Origin: Terriglobia bacterium
GTDB lineage: Bacteria; Acidobacteriota; Terriglobia; Terriglobales; Acidobacteriaceae
Length of the DNA: 64,000 bases
Direction: 5' to 3'
Assembly: GCA_020073165.1 (NCBI GenBank)
Contig: JAIQFP010000001.1
Location: 310,001 to 374,000 of the forward strand
How positions within the stretch are numbered: the first letter of the stretch is position 1; each line of letters begins with the position of its first letter. The notes below the pieces were generated by a model. It was given only the letters and a program-made list of their open reading frames with translations, made no database searches and was not told the DNA's origin. Below are positions 62,071-64,000 of this stretch, in pieces. The position numbers and the translations under genes were made by a program.

Positions 62071-62710
62071 ACAAATCTGAAGGCAGAACCGAATCACGGC
62101 GGGATGCTCGATTCTGTAGGCGACGCACCGCCTCGACCACCGGGTCTTCCACCACTGCATCCACGAGCCCGATGCGCAGCGCCTCCGCGGCGTGGAGCTT
62201 CTCCGCGGCTACCAACATCTCCAGCGCTTTGGCTTTCCCAACCAAGCGGGGCAGGCGTTGAGTTCCGCCCCAGCCGGTGATCAAGCCCAAGGCGGCGCCG
62301 CGATGGCCGAAAATGGCATGTGGCGACGCGATCCGGTGATGGCACGCCAGAGCCAGGTCCAGTCCTCCCCCCATGCAGTAGCCGTGAATCGCCGCATAGA
62401 CCGGCGCAGGATATCGTTCTACGACGTTCATCAAGTGCTGACCCATGCTCGCAAAGCCCAGGGCGTCCGGACCGCCCAGTTGCGATATCTCGTGCAAGTC
62501 CGCGCCTGCCGAAAAGGCTGGGTGTCCCGAGATCACCAGCGGCACGGCAGGGGCGTTTCCGGACGCCAGGTTTTGGATTTCTTCTGTCAGGGCTTTGACT
62601 TTGTTGCGAGTCAACCGGTTGGTTCCGTCGGGCGAGACGAGGGTGAGGAAGAAAATTCCATCGTCATGTGCGAGGGTGAAGTCGGGGTGGCTTTCAAGCG
62701 ACTCTGCCAT
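62069..62710 (-). CDS. Short enoyl-CoA hydratase/isomerase family protein
   Basis: 213 residues, about 45 shorter than typical crotonases because the C-terminal helices are reduced. FSAGADLHEI and AIHGYCMGGGLDLALACHH give the oxyanion hole and CoA-binding motifs; FGHRGAALGLITGWGGTQRL follows. Catalytic acid residues are not obvious, so it may be an isomerase or a degenerate member. The C-terminus (ASRRDSVLPSDL) overlaps the repeat at 62038, which may have replaced the original end. 15 bp downstream of the uncharacterised gene. Confidence 0.8.
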   Translation of the reverse strand: MAESLESHPDFTLAHDDGIFFLTLVSPDGTNRLTRNKVKALTEEIQNLASGNAPAVPLVISGHPAFSAGADLHEISQLGGPDALGFASMGQHLMNVVERYPAPVYAAIHGYCMGGGLDLALACHHRIASPHAIFGHRGAALGLITGWGGTQRLPRLVGKAKALEMLVAAEKLHAAEALRIGLVDAVVEDPVVEAVRRLQNRASRRDSVLPSDL

Positions 62711-62725
62711 CGGGAAAGCCTGCAG

Positions 62726-63445
62726 TCATATCTTCTCAATCCACTCTGCCAGGTCACATCCATCTTCGCTGAGCTCAAAGGCCCCCATGCGGACACCATC
62801 GCCGATCAGCCGGTGGGAGGCTGGGTCTCGCGCGACCCGGGAAATCCATTGGCGCCCGACATCGTACTGGTTGGCAGTGAACCAGCGTTGCGGCAGAATC
62901 TGGACCAGGCCGGCTTGCGGATACAGCACGTGGAGGTTGCAGGCTGCGTCATCGCGGTTCTTGGCCGGGCGCGAACTTACCAGCAGCAGCTCGTCGAGCG
63001 AGCGGAACTCTTCGGGCACTTCGATCTTGTGGGTGCCGGCGGCCAGCCGGGTACTGACCTCAAGTTCGGCGAGCGGCGCGGTGGCGGCGTAGACCTTGTC
63101 GCTGGAATTCTTGAACCAGCCCACGATCTCGGCAAAAGAGAAGCCCGCCAGTTGATCGGGATCGAAACACATCACGCGCAGGGCACCGGGCTCGGGACAC
63201 CAGACTCCCAGCCGCTCCGGTGGGATGAGAAACGGCACGCAGTGGGTGTTCAGCGCGAGCCTTGGCTGTGAGGGTTCCTGCTCCAGGCCGAGGGTTGCCA
63301 GATAGGCGAGCTCGCCCTCGTTGCCGTGATAGGTCCAGACGAAATTCTGGCCAGACGCCCCGCGCAGAGGGGGAAAGGTTTTCCAATACCAGGGAGAGGG
63401 CCCGGGAGTTTTCTCGAGAAGGGCCAGGCGCTTGTCGGAGGACAT
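62726..63445 (-). CDS. Uncharacterised protein in the acyl-CoA operon
   Basis: 239 residues, cytoplasmic, no family recognised. WYWKTFPPLRGASGQNFVW near the N-terminus and several Trp/Pro-rich strands suggest a compact beta domain; the C-terminus (GCDLAEWIEKI) is acidic. Its ATG shares a base with the stop of the B12-binding gene (TGATG), so it is translationally coupled to it, and 15 bp separate it from the following hydratase. The tight coupling suggests a role with the B12 enzyme, perhaps in assembly, but this is inference. Confidence 0.65.
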   Translation of the reverse strand: MSSDKRLALLEKTPGPSPWYWKTFPPLRGASGQNFVWTYHGNEGELAYLATLGLEQEPSQPRLALNTHCVPFLIPPERLGVWCPEPGALRVMCFDPDQLAGFSFAEIVGWFKNSSDKVYAATAPLAELEVSTRLAAGTHKIEVPEEFRSLDELLLVSSRPAKNRDDAACNLHVLYPQAGLVQILPQRWFTANQYDVGRQWISRVARDPASHRLIGDGVRMGAFELSEDGCDLAEWIEKI

Positions 63446-63867
63446 CAGCCGGCTGCCGGAACGCCGCGCGGCTTCACGTTGGCGCGAATGAATTGCACGA
63501 TGCTGTCCATGGCCGTGCCCGGTTGGAAGATTGCGGCTACGCCGATCTTCTTGAGGGCGTCCACGTCCTGGTCGGGAATAATGCCGCCCACCAGCACCAG
63601 GATGTCATCAACATGGTGCTGCTTGAGCAGGTCCATGACGCGCGGCACGATGGCGTTGTGCGCGCCGGAGAGGATCGATAGCCCGATGACGTTCACGTCT
63701 TCCTGCACGGCGGCGTTGACGATCATCTCCGGAGTCTGGCGCAGGCCGGTGTAGATCACTTCCATGCCGGCATCGCGCAGGGCGCGCGCAATGACCTTGG
63801 CGCCGCGGTCGTGGCCATCGAGGCCGGGCTTGGCGACCAGCACGCGAATCTTGGCTTCATTCGGCAT
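63445..63867 (-). CDS. Cobalamin-binding domain protein (small mutase subunit-like)
   Basis: 140 residues. Single B12-binding Rossmann domain with the base-off/His-on motif in LDGHDRGAK (DxHxxG) and the downstream LSILSGAH and VGGIIPDQD blocks. It matches the C-terminal domain of methylmalonyl-CoA mutase, here as a separate polypeptide, as in two-subunit acyl-CoA mutases (isobutyryl-CoA or methylmalonyl-CoA mutase). The catalytic large subunit would be expected upstream, beyond the right edge. Confidence 0.9.
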   Translation of the reverse strand: MPNEAKIRVLVAKPGLDGHDRGAKVIARALRDAGMEVIYTGLRQTPEMIVNAAVQEDVNVIGLSILSGAHNAIVPRVMDLLKQHHVDDILVLVGGIIPDQDVDALKKIGVAAIFQPGTAMDSIVQFIRANVKPRGVPAAG

Positions 63868-63876
63868 CCCCCTAAT

Positions 63877-63909
63877 TTAACCACAAAGGACACAAAGGGT
63901 CACGAAGAG
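63877..63909 (+). repeat. Copy of the dispersed CACAGAG repeat; window end
   Basis: TTAACCACAAAGGACACAAA then GGGTCACGAAGAG, directly upstream of the B12-binding gene start. The last ~90 bp of the window show no further gene. Confidence 0.5.
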
Positions 63910-64000
63910 CGGGTGATCCGGCCATCTGGTCATCAGGCCATTTTGGGCCTAGGGTTTCAGTCACCGATGACCCGATCTCCGGATCACTCCATGGTCTTGA

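Overview
The window looks like chromosomal DNA of a soil acidobacterium (Acidobacteriota, class Terriglobia, probably close to Korobacter/Koribacter-type organisms). This rests on gene content, not on a marker gene: a GWxTD-domain protein, an Oar-like TonB-dependent receptor with an N-terminal carboxypeptidase-regulatory domain, CadC-like winged-helix/TPR regulators, several secreted TPR proteins, HAF-repeat and VWA secreted proteins, CRTAC1-type FG-GAP/ASPIC-UnbV proteins and PilZ proteins. GC content is high throughout, and short dispersed palindromic repeats are frequent. No rRNA genes, CRISPR array, intact transposase or replication origin were seen.

Layout. 0-10 kb: start of an RND efflux adaptor, then a GWxTD protein, a barrel-like outer-membrane protein, a large Oar-like receptor, a TPR protein and a PilZ protein. 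10.6-12.7 kb: a tRNA-Lys(CTT) gene followed by a ~2 kb relic of an integrative element. The tRNA 3' end is repeated at 12.70 kb and bounds a truncated tyrosine recombinase and two AT-richer secreted-protein genes. A weaker third copy of the tRNA tail at 17.84 kb hints at an older tandem insertion holding a multicopper oxidase and a CadC/TPR regulator. 18.2-20.5 kb: egtB-egtD (ergothioneine). 20.5-25.7 kb: VWA protein, small secreted protein, amino-acid permease overlapping an aminotransferase, HAF-repeat protein. 25.7-31.2 kb: a decayed SGNH-like gene with an in-frame TGA, DinB protein, epoxide hydrolase divergent from a CGNR regulator with two 32-bp operators between them, RsuA/RluB-type pseudouridine synthase, rhodanese. 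31.2-35.2 kb: PilZ, Crp/Fnr regulator with FNR-like cysteines, REC-PilZ protein, amidase.

35.4-45 kb holds the most distinctive gene set: a membrane-anchored pentaheme cytochrome with C-terminal TPRs, translationally coupled (TAATG) to a secreted FG-GAP/ASPIC protein, then a 1131-residue TPR + FG-GAP + ASPIC protein with a large C-terminal region I do not recognise, then an APC permease. 45-56 kb: a probably acquired small gene, a GH2 exo-glucosaminidase-like enzyme, a SurA/PpiD-type foldase, MalQ, an XRE regulator, an HD protein and a TPR lipoprotein. 55.9-63.9 kb, all on the minus strand: a catabolic operon that reads B12-binding protein, uncharacterised protein, enoyl-CoA hydratase, acyl-CoA carboxylase beta, HMG-CoA lyase, enoyl-CoA hydratase, hotdog thioesterase, HutH. 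Together these point to leucine and histidine breakdown feeding acyl-CoA metabolism.

The best candidate for something undescribed is inside that operon. A GIY-YIG nuclease gene sits between HMG-CoA lyase and the second enoyl-CoA hydratase. It is bracketed by a perfect 33-bp inverted repeat of a dispersed element and reads in frame, with no stop, through one repeat copy into the hydratase. This resembles a small nuclease-plus-repeat mobile unit, analogous to but distinct from REP/RAYT systems. That interpretation is inference; the repeats and the open frame are directly visible.
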